Source: Alphaproteobacteria bacterium (GTDB lineage Bacteria; Pseudomonadota; Alphaproteobacteria; Rhizobiales; Hyphomicrobiaceae). Taken from it: DNA of 6,125 nt. The notes under the pieces are model-generated. The model saw only the letters and a list, made by a program, of their open reading frames with translations. It did no database searches and was not told the origin of the DNA. The stretch covers positions 1 to 6,125 of the forward strand of contig JAHZKN010000082.1 in assembly GCA_022600335.1 (NCBI GenBank). Direction: 5' to 3'. The position numbers were made by a program, and so were the translations under genes. This document shows, one piece after another, positions 1 through 6,125 of this stretch. Numbering within the stretch: position 1 is the first letter of the stretch; every line of letters starts with the position of its first letter.

Positions 1-103
1 CTGCGAGGACCAAGTCCTCTTTGTTCATTGCAGCGATCACAACCGTTGTCGGCTCGAGATCATCGGATAAGGAAACAAATTCAACGTCAAACGGATGGGA
101 CAT
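1..103 (-). CDS. pepA: Leucyl aminopeptidase PepA, N-terminus only (runs off the left edge)
   Basis: Reading the minus strand from the ATG at 103 down to base 1 gives 34 uninterrupted residues starting MSHPFDVEFVSLSDD and continuing LEPTTVVIAAMNKED. This resembles the start of the N-terminal domain of M17 leucyl aminopeptidases: a beta strand, a short loop, then a second hydrophobic strand. The metal-binding catalytic half lies outside the window. A good Shine-Dalgarno (GAGGAG, minus strand, 114-119) sits 10 bases upstream of the start. Known of the family: PepA is a cytoplasmic, metal-dependent hexameric peptidase that removes N-terminal residues from peptides, and its gene commonly lies divergently next to lptFG in Proteobacteria. 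The name rests mainly on this context plus a modest N-terminal resemblance, since no catalytic motif is visible. The alternative is an unrelated cytoplasmic protein. Confidence 0.68.
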   Translation of the reverse strand, partial: MSHPFDVEFVSLSDDLEPTTVVIAAMNKEDLVLA

Positions 104-721
104 GGTCGCGGTTCTCCTCGGGCGCGAAGCGCCGAACATGCACGCAGCGAGTAGATGGTGCGCGCTTGGTTTGGCGATGAATTCTATTGGGCCGCCGGTC
201 AGGCTCCCATCGCCCAAGCGTGAACTACGGACCGTCGCCCAATATGCTTGGGTGAATGTTGGAGACCTGTTGGCAGGAAATCATCTGGCTGGGTTGACCT
301 TATCCGCTCTCACCGTTCGCGCAAGATGCCGTGGTCAGCAGGGTTCACGGGGTCCCTACCACCCAGGATTGACGCTGCCGGTTTTGCGCTAGTGTTGTAT
401 GTCCCCGAAGACTTAGGCCTCGCGCGGCGCGTTCAGCTCTTGTGAAAATCACTCTTCATTCCCCTAGAAAAGGGCTTCAGGAGCGCAATCCGGTTTGGAT
501 TTCGGGTCGAATTTCCGCCACGTCTTCATGGGATCCAGGATACGGGATTCACGTGCGTGCTGGCATTTGCGGGGCAGCTTTTAGGGTCGTGCTTAGTGCG
601 CACGTCGCGTCGGTTGGAGACCTCGAAGCTCGTCTAGCTGGCGCACCGATGCCACGCAGGTCGGCGTCGCATGAATGATTGAGTGCACTTTGCGTTTTGG
701 GGATGGGACGCACCACGATTG
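104..721. other. Long divergent intergenic region between pepA and lptF
   Basis: These 618 bases separate two divergent genes and show no convincing coding sequence. The open frames here have no good ribosome site and no recognisable protein character. The region should contain promoters for both directions, but no strong sigma-70-type pair stands out. Weak candidates are TTGACG (369-374) with a TTGTAT (395-400) at a too-long spacing of 20 for lptF, and TAGAAT (minus strand, 181-186) without a matching -35 box for pepA. Structure seen: GGCGC/GCGCC at 121-133; GGCGATG (173-179) with CATCGCC (208-214), extendable by two pairs across a one-base bulge; an 8-bp palindrome GTGCGCAC (596-603) overlapping CGTGC (588-592) / GCACG (600-604). 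An 11-bp direct repeat, GTTGGAGACCT, occurs at 258-268 and 613-623. No tRNA- or riboswitch-like fold is evident by eye. Confidence 0.6.
114..119 (-). promoter_or_regulatory. Ribosome binding site of pepA
   Basis: The minus strand reads GAGGAG here, 10 bases before the ATG at 103-101. It is the best purine-rich match near any start on the minus strand in this area, and it supports the choice of the pepA start. A small perfect inverted repeat (GGCGC, 3-base loop, GCGCC, at 121-133) lies immediately upstream. In the pepA transcript it would form a short hairpin next to the ribosome site; whether it matters is unknown. Confidence 0.6.
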
Positions 722-1918
722 ATGAATATTTTTTCACGATATGTTTTTCGACAATCTGCGGCAGCCCTGCTGCTCATTCTGCTGTCCCTGGCGGGCATTG
801 TCTGGATTGCGCTGGCATTGCGTGAATTGAATGTCGTGACGTCTGATCGCCAAGATGCGGCCGTGCTTCTCAAAATGACAACGCTCGCGCTACCCAATCT
901 TCTTGTCATGATTGCTCCGTTTGCCTTGCTGATCAGCGTAGTGCATGTCCTCAACCGGCTGGGAGGCGACAGCGAGTTGATCGTGCATACTGCAGGAGGT
1001 GGCACAATATGGACACTTGCGGCGCCATTACTTATTTTGGCTTTGATCGTTTCTCTATCGATGTCATTTGTTAATCACGTTGCAATGCCGTGGAGCTTGA
1101 AAAGCCTGCGCCAAATCGTTTTGCAAGTCCGCTCCGATCTTTTGACGCAAGTGATACAACCGGGACGTTTTTCGAGCCCCACCAAAGGATTGACCTTTCA
1201 TATTCGCGATCGTGCGCTCAATGGTGAGCTGGAAGGTTTGATCATGCATGACCGGCGCAAGCCTGGCGAGCACCATTCCTATTTGGCCGATCGTGGTGTG
1301 CTCGTAAAACAAGACGACACCGCCTATCTTGTCATGTCGAACGGGCACATCGTGCGCCGGACGTCTGATAAAGATAAGCCGCAGATTATCAAGTTTGAAA
1401 CCTATGCCATTGATCTCAACACGTTTGAATCCGGCACGCGCGCTGTGCGCATCAAAGCCCGAGAACTCTACACCACAGAGCTTAAAAACCCTGAAATACA
1501 AGCAAAAGCCTCGGCCAAGGATCGAAAAAAGTTCGTCCCAGAATTTCATGAACGCTTCGCAAGCACGCTTTACCCGTTTGCTTTTGTGCTGATTGCGTTG
1601 GCAACAATCGGCAATGCCCAGAGCACACGCCAAAATCGAACGCAAGTTATGGTTGCCGGGTTGATTGCCGCCTCATCGATACGCCTGCTCGGCCTCGGCC
1701 TCAACAATGTCGTGGCCAACGCCGAGCACCTATTTTTTTTCCTCTACCTGTTGCCGGTCTTGGCCATTGTCGGCGCCCTGGTCACCATTGTGCGCAATTC
1801 AAAACCACGCAAACCAAACGCACATGTTGAGGCGTTGCTCGATAGGGTAGATTCTTTTGTGCAATCAGTTCTTGCCCGCGTGCAGCGCAAAGCTAAAACC
1901 CTACCGGTAAAGGCCTAA
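722..1918 (+). CDS. lptF: LPS export ABC transporter permease LptF
   Basis: This 398-residue inner-membrane protein of the LptF/LptG (YjgP/YjgQ) family has the usual family length. With LptG and an LptB ATPase dimer it extracts LPS from the outer face of the inner membrane and passes it to LptC/LptA. Six hydrophobic segments are visible at about residues 11-33, 52-77, 97-118, 278-299, 306-327 and 336-357. A hydrophilic periplasmic domain (about 130-275, the beta-jellyroll) lies between segments 3 and 4. The GGDSELIV stretch at 81-88 begins the cytoplasmic coupling helix expected to contact LptB. PGRFSSPTKGLTFHI (147-161) and EFHERFASTLYPFAF (274-288) match family-conserved positions. The ATG at 722 gives the expected MNIFSRYVFRQ start; an in-frame GTG at 683 would add 13 non-family residues. 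The ribosome site is weak (GGGGATGGGA, 699-708, 13 bases away). The lysine/arginine-rich tail after segment 6 is 41 residues long. lptG follows after three bases. Confidence 0.95.
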   Translation: MNIFSRYVFRQSAAALLLILLSLAGIVWIALALRELNVVTSDRQDAAVLLKMTTLALPNLLVMIAPFALLISVVHVLNRLGGDSELIVHTAGGGTIWTLAAPLLILALIVSLSMSFVNHVAMPWSLKSLRQIVLQVRSDLLTQVIQPGRFSSPTKGLTFHIRDRALNGELEGLIMHDRRKPGEHHSYLADRGVLVKQDDTAYLVMSNGHIVRRTSDKDKPQIIKFETYAIDLNTFESGTRAVRIKARELYTTELKNPEIQAKASAKDRKKFVPEFHERFASTLYPFAFVLIALATIGNAQSTRQNRTQVMVAGLIAASSIRLLGLGLNNVVANAEHLFFFLYLLPVLAIVGALVTIVRNSKPRKPNAHVEALLDRVDSFVQSVLARVQRKAKTLPVKA

Positions 1919-1921
1919 CGC

Positions 1922-3016
1922 ATGTGGAATTGGGCAACACTGGAATTTTATCTCGCCCGACGGTTCTTGGTTGCCATTTTGGCAACTTTCGTGTTGTGCG
2001 CGGGTTTGATCTTCATGATTGATTTTGTGGAGCTGCTTCGCCAGTCGGGTAAAACAGGCAACGTGCCACTCTTCACATTGGTCGGCCTCACGCTTTTGCG
2101 TTTGCCTGCATACACAGAATTTCTCCTACCGTTTGCAATTCTTGTCGGGTCAATCGCCACACTTCTTTGGCTATCACGCAAGAGCGAGTTGGCGGTGATG
2201 CGCGCTGGCGGCATGTCCGCGTGGCAGTATTTGCGACCCGGTCTGGTTGTCGCGTTTGCTCTTGGTGTGTTTGCCGTCGCCATTTACAATCCACTAGCTG
2301 CAACAGCGCGTGCCTATTCGGAGCAACTGGCAGCTGACGCTTTTGGCCGCGATGCCAAACTTTTTCGCAGTGATGCCGAGGGCGTTTGGCTGCGCCAGAA
2401 CGGTACCGATGGAGAATCGGTGATCAGCGCCCTCTATCCGGAAAAGGACGGCATCAATCTCAGGCTCGTCACGGCCTTCATATTTGACAAAATGGGAGCG
2501 TTTTCCGCCCGCATCGATGCTGAGCGGGCAATCCTCAAAAACGGCTACTGGGAGTTGCAGAAAGCGGTCGTTGGGGCGGTTGATCAGCCCCCAAATGAGG
2601 TCGGCGTTTATTTGCTCCCAACCCACCTAACCCCAGAACGCGTTCGAGATACCCTCGGCAACGTCATCTCTGTGTCGTTTTGGCAGCTACCAAATCTGAT
2701 AGAACATGCTGAAAAAGCTAGAATATCATCACACCGCTTGCGTGTTCAATATGAGCTTTTGCTGTCCCGCCCCCTGCTCTGTCTAGCGATGGTCCTTTTG
2801 GCGGCCACTGTGTCGTTGCGGTCATTCCGATCAGGCGGCATCCAGACTATGGTAATCACTGGAATGATAGGGGGATTTGGCTTTTTCTTGATGGCTGAAG
2901 TTTCCCGCCAGATTGGCAATGCCGGACTCGCGCCTCCGTGGGCTGCGGTGTGGATACCAACCCTGGCGGTAATCCTAGTTACAACCACGGTGCTGTTGCA
3001 CCAGGAGGATGGCTGA
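1922..3016 (+). CDS. lptG: LPS export ABC transporter permease LptG
   Basis: This 364-residue inner-membrane protein is the second permease half of the LptB2FG LPS extractor. Hydrophobic segments lie at about residues 15-36, 61-84, 104-125, 275-298, 305-325 and 338-359, with the periplasmic jellyroll domain between them (about 130-270). Family landmarks are the N-terminal ARRFLVAIL and FMIDFVELLR stretches, the coupling-helix motif SELAVMRAGGMS (88-99), GVWLRQ (154-159) in the periplasmic domain, and SFWQLPNLIE (252-261). These distinguish it as LptG rather than a second LptF, although the two are paralogues. The start at 1922 has a moderate ribosome site (GGTAAAGG, 1906-1913, 8 bases away) overlapping the end of lptF, so translation of the two is probably coupled and the subunits made in equal amounts. 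The stop TGA (3014-3016) abuts the lptD start. Confidence 0.95.
   Translation: MWNWATLEFYLARRFLVAILATFVLCAGLIFMIDFVELLRQSGKTGNVPLFTLVGLTLLRLPAYTEFLLPFAILVGSIATLLWLSRKSELAVMRAGGMSAWQYLRPGLVVAFALGVFAVAIYNPLAATARAYSEQLAADAFGRDAKLFRSDAEGVWLRQNGTDGESVISALYPEKDGINLRLVTAFIFDKMGAFSARIDAERAILKNGYWELQKAVVGAVDQPPNEVGVYLLPTHLTPERVRDTLGNVISVSFWQLPNLIEHAEKARISSHRLRVQYELLLSRPLLCLAMVLLAATVSLRSFRSGGIQTMVITGMIGGFGFFLMAEVSRQIGNAGLAPPWAAVWIPTLAVILVTTTVLLHQEDG
3003..3008 (+). promoter_or_regulatory. Ribosome binding site that fixes the lptD start
   Basis: AGGAGG lies inside the last codons of lptG, 8 bases before the GTG at 3017. It is the strongest Shine-Dalgarno seen in the window and decides in favour of the GTG start. 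The later in-frame ATG at 3119 would leave a signal peptide with no positively charged n-region. The stop of lptG and the GTG form TGAGTG, so terminating ribosomes would be right at the lptD start. Confidence 0.85.
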
Positions 3017-5470
3017 GTGAAGCGTCACGCGCGAACACCGCATGAGGGATGCGGCGAAAAACGCGCTTCGAACCGACCACGTTGCGTGGCCGGGTTCGAG
3101 GGCGTGTTTGCGTGCTTGATGGTTTGTGCACTTGCACTCGTGATGTCTTCTGTCGTTGCCAGCAACCCAGTTTCCGCGCAAACGTCCGCGCCCAGCGCAT
3201 TTCCAAAACCAAAAGATGGAATTTTTGGCACCAAGCCTGAGCTTGATCGTTCATTGCCGCTTTACCTGCAGGCCGATCAAATGATTTACAACAACCGTGG
3301 TGATCAGGTGATCGCGCGCGGCAATGTTGAGATCTACTACAACAACAACATTTTAACTGCCGATGAAGTGATCTACGATCAAAGCGCTAATACGCTTTCG
3401 GCTAGAGGCAATGTTGAACTCAAAGAAGCCAACGGCAACATCATTCGTGCGGAACGCTATACGCTGACAGAAGACTTCCGCGATGGCTTTGTTGAATCCC
3501 TCAGCGTTGTCGCCCGCGATGAAAGCCAAATTAGTGCAGAGCAGGCCATTCGTCGTGACGGAAACGTCACCGAGTTCCGGAACGGTAAATTCACAGCATG
3601 CCCACCATCAGCCGGCACGCCGCCGCCGTGGTGTATTCGCGCCAAGCGCGTTATTCATGATCAAGCGGCCGCAACCATCACCTACGAAGATGCGCAATTT
3701 GAAATCTTTGGCGCTCCTGTTCTCTATCTGCCGTACTTCCAACACGCTGACCCGTCTGTGAAGCGCAAGAGCGGCTTCCTGATCCCAGAATACAAGAGCT
3801 CTGGTAATCTCGGCTTTGCAGTCTCAGCGCCCTACTATTTTGCGTTGGCACCGAATTACGATGTTCTTGTGCATCCGATGTACACAACCAAACAAGGTTT
3901 GCTCTACCGGCTAGATTGGCGCCATCGTATTGGCCGCAGCAGCCAGTACACTGTGAAGCTCGCTGGTATTGATCAGGATGGCGATGATCTACCCGGGGCC
4001 GTGACCGCGGATGAACGACGCTCGCTCGATGGCTGGCGTGGAAGTGTTGAAACCAAAGGCCTTGTCAATCTCGGCAGTTGGTGGAACCTCGGTTGGGATG
4101 TGACGCTTGAGAGCGACGATACCTTCCGTCGGTTTTATCAACTCGACAGCATTCTGCTGACGGACCGGGTCAACAACATCCATCTAACCGGTCTCTCAGA
4201 TCGCAACTACATGGCCGTCAACTTGTACCATTTTGGTGGCCTGTTGCTCACCGACACACAGCAATCCGAGTCTCAAGTCCATCCGGTCTTTGACTATAAC
4301 TTTGTCTTCGCCGACCCTCTGCTCGGCGGCGAGTTGTCGTGGAATACCAACGCCATCAGCATGTCTCGCGATGATGAATTTGTTGGCAGCCTTGTTCGCC
4401 GCTTTGATCAAACCTATGAGCGTGTCAGCACGGAAGTAAAATGGCGCCGCAAGCTAACGGACAGTATTGGAATTTCATACACGCCGTTTGCAGAGCTACG
4501 GGGCGACGTCTATCGCTTTGAAAACTATCAGGACCCTGTGATCCCAAATCAGGTTGTCGATGATACGTTCACGCGTGGCATTGCAACGGGCGGCATCACA
4601 GTATCCTATCCATGGATTGCGAACTCAGCCGTGGGGTCCCATGTCATAGAGCCCATTGGTCAGGTTGTGTCGCATGGCACCAATGATGATCAAGCTGATT
4701 TACCCAACGAAGACTCCCGCAGCTTGGTGTTCGACGACACCAACTTGTTTGACTCAACGAAATTCTCTGGCTGGGACCGGATTGAGACGGGCACCCGAGC
4801 CAACGTTGGTGTGCAATATACCTTCCAAGCAAATTCAGGCGGCTATGCGCGCATCCTTGCAGGCCAAAGTTTCCATCTCTCCGGAGACAATGCCTACTCT
4901 AATCCGGCATTGGTCGATCCCGGAGCGACGGTGCAAATCCACCGCTTTTCGCGCGACAGTGGCTTGCAGAATGATGACTCGGACTACATCGTTGGTGCGT
5001 ACATCGCGCCGAACGAAAACTTCCAACTGATTTCACAAAGTCGCTTTGATGAAGATAACTTTGAACTGCGCCGCGAACAGCTTCAGGCGCAGTTCAACTA
5101 TGGGCCGATCTCGTCGAGTGTCCGCTATTCGTATACAAAATTTGACCCTGAAATTGTAGCGGAAGACTCGCAGCAAGAAGTTCTCGGTCAGCTTGGTCTG
5201 CAGTTAACCGATCGCTGGGGCGTATATGGCGGCATCCGCTACGACATTGATGACAAAGACCTGCTGACCAGTTCTTTGCAACTGCGCTACGGAGATGAGT
5301 GCTTTGCACTTTCTGCCACCTATAGCCATAGTGGCATTGATGATCCGGCGCGCGACCTTGAGCCCGATGACACGATTTTATTCCGCTTTGAGCTGAAACA
5401 TCTTGGTGTCTACCAGTACAGAACTGACATCCTTGATCACAACGATACCGACCAACAGACTCTGCAGTAG
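3017..5470 (+). CDS. lptD: LPS-assembly outer-membrane protein LptD
   Basis: This 817-residue protein is the outer-membrane translocon that inserts LPS into the outer leaflet at the end of the Lpt bridge. Residues 1-54 form a long signal peptide: a 29-residue basic n-region, a hydrophobic core at about 30-48, and likely cleavage after VSA (54) before QTS. Residues of about 80-195 form the periplasmic OstA/LptA-like jellyroll, with repeats such as LYLQADQMIYNN, ARGNVEIYYNN and TADEVIYD. The linker ends in FGAPVLYLPYF (231-241), and SGFLIPEYKSSGNLG (252-266) is the characteristic family stretch leading into the barrel. The rest is alternating barrel strands, with a late strand near ILFRFELKHLG (787-797). 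The mature part has three cysteines: C195, C206 and C762. E. coli LptD has four and forms two interdomain disulfides. Translation is probably coupled to lptG; the surA chaperone gene follows. Length is normal for the family. Confidence 0.96.
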   Translation: MKRHARTPHEGCGEKRASNRPRCVAGFEGVFACLMVCALALVMSSVVASNPVSAQTSAPSAFPKPKDGIFGTKPELDRSLPLYLQADQMIYNNRGDQVIARGNVEIYYNNNILTADEVIYDQSANTLSARGNVELKEANGNIIRAERYTLTEDFRDGFVESLSVVARDESQISAEQAIRRDGNVTEFRNGKFTACPPSAGTPPPWCIRAKRVIHDQAAATITYEDAQFEIFGAPVLYLPYFQHADPSVKRKSGFLIPEYKSSGNLGFAVSAPYYFALAPNYDVLVHPMYTTKQGLLYRLDWRHRIGRSSQYTVKLAGIDQDGDDLPGAVTADERRSLDGWRGSVETKGLVNLGSWWNLGWDVTLESDDTFRRFYQLDSILLTDRVNNIHLTGLSDRNYMAVNLYHFGGLLLTDTQQSESQVHPVFDYNFVFADPLLGGELSWNTNAISMSRDDEFVGSLVRRFDQTYERVSTEVKWRRKLTDSIGISYTPFAELRGDVYRFENYQDPVIPNQVVDDTFTRGIATGGITVSYPWIANSAVGSHVIEPIGQVVSHGTNDDQADLPNEDSRSLVFDDTNLFDSTKFSGWDRIETGTRANVGVQYTFQANSGGYARILAGQSFHLSGDNAYSNPALVDPGATVQIHRFSRDSGLQNDDSDYIVGAYIAPNENFQLISQSRFDEDNFELRREQLQAQFNYGPISSSVRYSYTKFDPEIVAEDSQQEVLGQLGLQLTDRWGVYGGIRYDIDDKDLLTSSLQLRYGDECFALSATYSHSGIDDPARDLEPDDTILFRFELKHLGVYQYRTDILDHNDTDQQTLQ

Positions 5471-5723
5471 GCATGCAACAGCCGGTGGCGTCGGCATCCC
5501 CTGAGGGCTTGTGGTGAACGGCGGGGTAAAGGGGTGCCACTCGGCGCGCCGCGCTGAGATTATGATCTCGAGAGCCAACCTTGTTGCGCTGCTCCGACGC
5601 CCAGAATTCGGGGCATCCCCGCCATGTGCTTGCCATGGTTTAGGTGGAAAACCCGTCAAAGCGGCCGCTGGACAGAGTAGACTTGCAACATCACGAATCG
5701 ATTTGAGACGAAACGGCCACGCT
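5471..5723. other. lptD-surA intergenic gap with inverted repeats
   Basis: These 253 bases hold no recognised gene, but the surA frame is open through most of them (from 5505). GGCATCCCCT (5493-5502) can pair with AGGGGTGCC (5530-5538): nine pairs, one bulged T and a 27-base loop. GGCATCCCC recurs at 5612-5620 inside a compact hairpin, CGGGG-CAT-CCCCG (5609-5621). Perfect palindromes include CGGCGCGCCG (5542-5551), TCTCGAGA (5566-5573) and GCGGCCGC (5661-5668). No run of T follows any stem, so I do not call an intrinsic terminator. No clear promoter is visible before surA. A regulatory leader or processing site in a continuing lptFGD-surA transcript is possible but only inferred. Confidence 0.45.
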
Positions 5724-6125
5724 ATGCATACGCGACCCCTCACTCAAAGTTGCTCCGTGGACAACACCGCAAAGCCATTTTGGTTTGGTGGGCAACAACA
5801 ACTTCTTGCCATTCTGCTGGTGACTTTGGCGGCACCAGCGCTGCCCGCGCCTGCTGCAACTGCAGCGCCAAGCGTAAAGGCAAATGTAGGTCATGACTCT
5901 GCGAACAAACTGTCGCCGCGACCGACAGCGCCAATGGCCAAATCTCTGCAGCTTGCGGTCAATAGCAAAGGTAAGCCACGCAAGCCCAGAAGAAATGCAC
6001 AGCGCATTGAAGTGTTGGTCAACGACGAACCCATCACAGGCTACGAAATAGATCAACGCGCGGGTCTTTTGGCTGCGCGGTCTTCAAATGTTGCCAAACG
6101 CATCCAATCGCGCGCCACGGCGCGC
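5724..6125 (+). CDS. surA: Periplasmic chaperone/peptidyl-prolyl isomerase SurA, N-terminus (runs off the right edge)
   Basis: From the ATG at 5724 the frame is open for 134 codons to the window end. Residues 1-26 are a polar n-region, 27-41 (LLAILLVTLAAPALP) a signal-peptide core, and about 42-93 a low-complexity Ala/Pro then Lys/Arg-rich linker. Residues 94-116 begin the SurA N-terminal chaperone domain, with RIEVLVNDEPITGYEIDQRA (94-113) as the diagnostic stretch. Known of the family: SurA binds unfolded outer-membrane proteins in the periplasm and helps them reach the assembly machinery; LptD is a notable client in E. coli. The parvulin domain(s) lie beyond the window. The order lptD-surA is conserved, usually with pdxA and rsmA next, which may lie to the right. 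The start is uncertain: no good ribosome site precedes 5724 (only GAGACG at 5705-5710), and in-frame TTG 5703 and ATG 5562 are alternatives. 5724 gives the most signal-peptide-like product. Confidence 0.85.
   Translation, partial: MHTRPLTQSCSVDNTAKPFWFGGQQQLLAILLVTLAAPALPAPAATAAPSVKANVGHDSANKLSPRPTAPMAKSLQLAVNSKGKPRKPRRNAQRIEVLVNDEPITGYEIDQRAGLLAARSSNVAKRIQSRATAR

Noticed and set aside
21..392. 123-codon plus-strand open frame at the left end
   Set aside because: It overlaps the pepA start and its ribosome site on the other strand, has no Shine-Dalgarno, and its product has no recognisable family character.
442..678. 78-codon plus-strand open frame with a GTG start just upstream of lptF
   Set aside because: It has no ribosome site, an unremarkable composition and no recognisable domain. 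It could be a small protein only if conserved in relatives, which I cannot test.
683..721. Longer lptF start at GTG 683
   Set aside because: It adds 13 residues (beginning HFAFWGWDAP after the start) that do not look like an LptF N-terminus, whereas the ATG at 722 gives the typical family start.
1064..1645. 193-codon minus-strand open frame inside lptF
   Set aside because: It is entirely antisense to a well-supported gene and is explained by that gene's codon pattern.
5094..5636. 180-codon minus-strand open frame across the end of lptD and the gap
   Set aside because: Most of it is antisense to the conserved LptD barrel. Its product lacks family features, and there is no sign of independent coding.
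5471..5650. Intrinsic terminator after lptD
   Set aside because: Stems are present (5493-5538 and 5609-5621), but neither is followed by a T-run, and the first has a 27-base loop.
1..6125. Mobile element, CRISPR array, tRNA/rRNA, toxin-antitoxin or defence genes
   Set aside because: I saw no terminal inverted repeats, transposase motifs, regularly spaced repeats or structured RNA gene. All sizeable coding regions belong to a known envelope-biogenesis locus.

Overview
The window carries a conserved proteobacterial cell-envelope locus. Reading left to right, it holds the 5' end of a leucyl aminopeptidase gene (pepA, minus strand), then a plus-strand series lptF, lptG, lptD and the 5' part of surA. 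The divergent pepA / lptFG pairing is widespread in Proteobacteria. The continuation lptFG-lptD-surA, with lptD directly behind lptG, is typical of Alphaproteobacteria, especially Rhizobiales/Hyphomicrobiales. The protein style (LptG beginning with an ARRF segment and carrying SFWQLP, LptD with a TAC...PPPWC segment and a single DEC cysteine near the C-terminus) and the moderate GC content also fit an alphaproteobacterium. I cannot name the genus.

Layout: 1-103 is the pepA N-terminus, cut by the window edge. 104-721 is a 618-base divergent intergenic region in which I find no convincing gene; it should hold both promoters and contains short inverted repeats and an 11-bp direct repeat. 722-1918 is lptF and 1922-3016 is lptG, three bases apart. 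3017-5470 is lptD; its GTG start directly follows the lptG stop and is preceded by a strong Shine-Dalgarno inside lptG. 5471-5723 is a 253-base gap rich in short palindromes. 5724 to the window end is the N-terminal 134 codons of surA.

How the genes work together: LptF and LptG are the two membrane subunits of the LPS-extracting ABC transporter; the ATPase LptB and the bridge proteins LptC and LptA are not in the window. LptD is the outer-membrane barrel that inserts LPS into the outer leaflet. SurA is the periplasmic chaperone that helps outer-membrane barrels, LptD among them in E. coli, to fold. The unit therefore encodes both ends of the LPS bridge plus a chaperone for the outer end. PepA is a cytoplasmic peptidase with no obvious functional link.

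I see no mobile element, CRISPR array, tRNA, rRNA or undescribed system. The points worth a second look are the long divergent intergenic region, the structured lptD-surA gap with an ambiguous surA start, the three-cysteine pattern of LptD, and the basic C-terminal tail of LptF.
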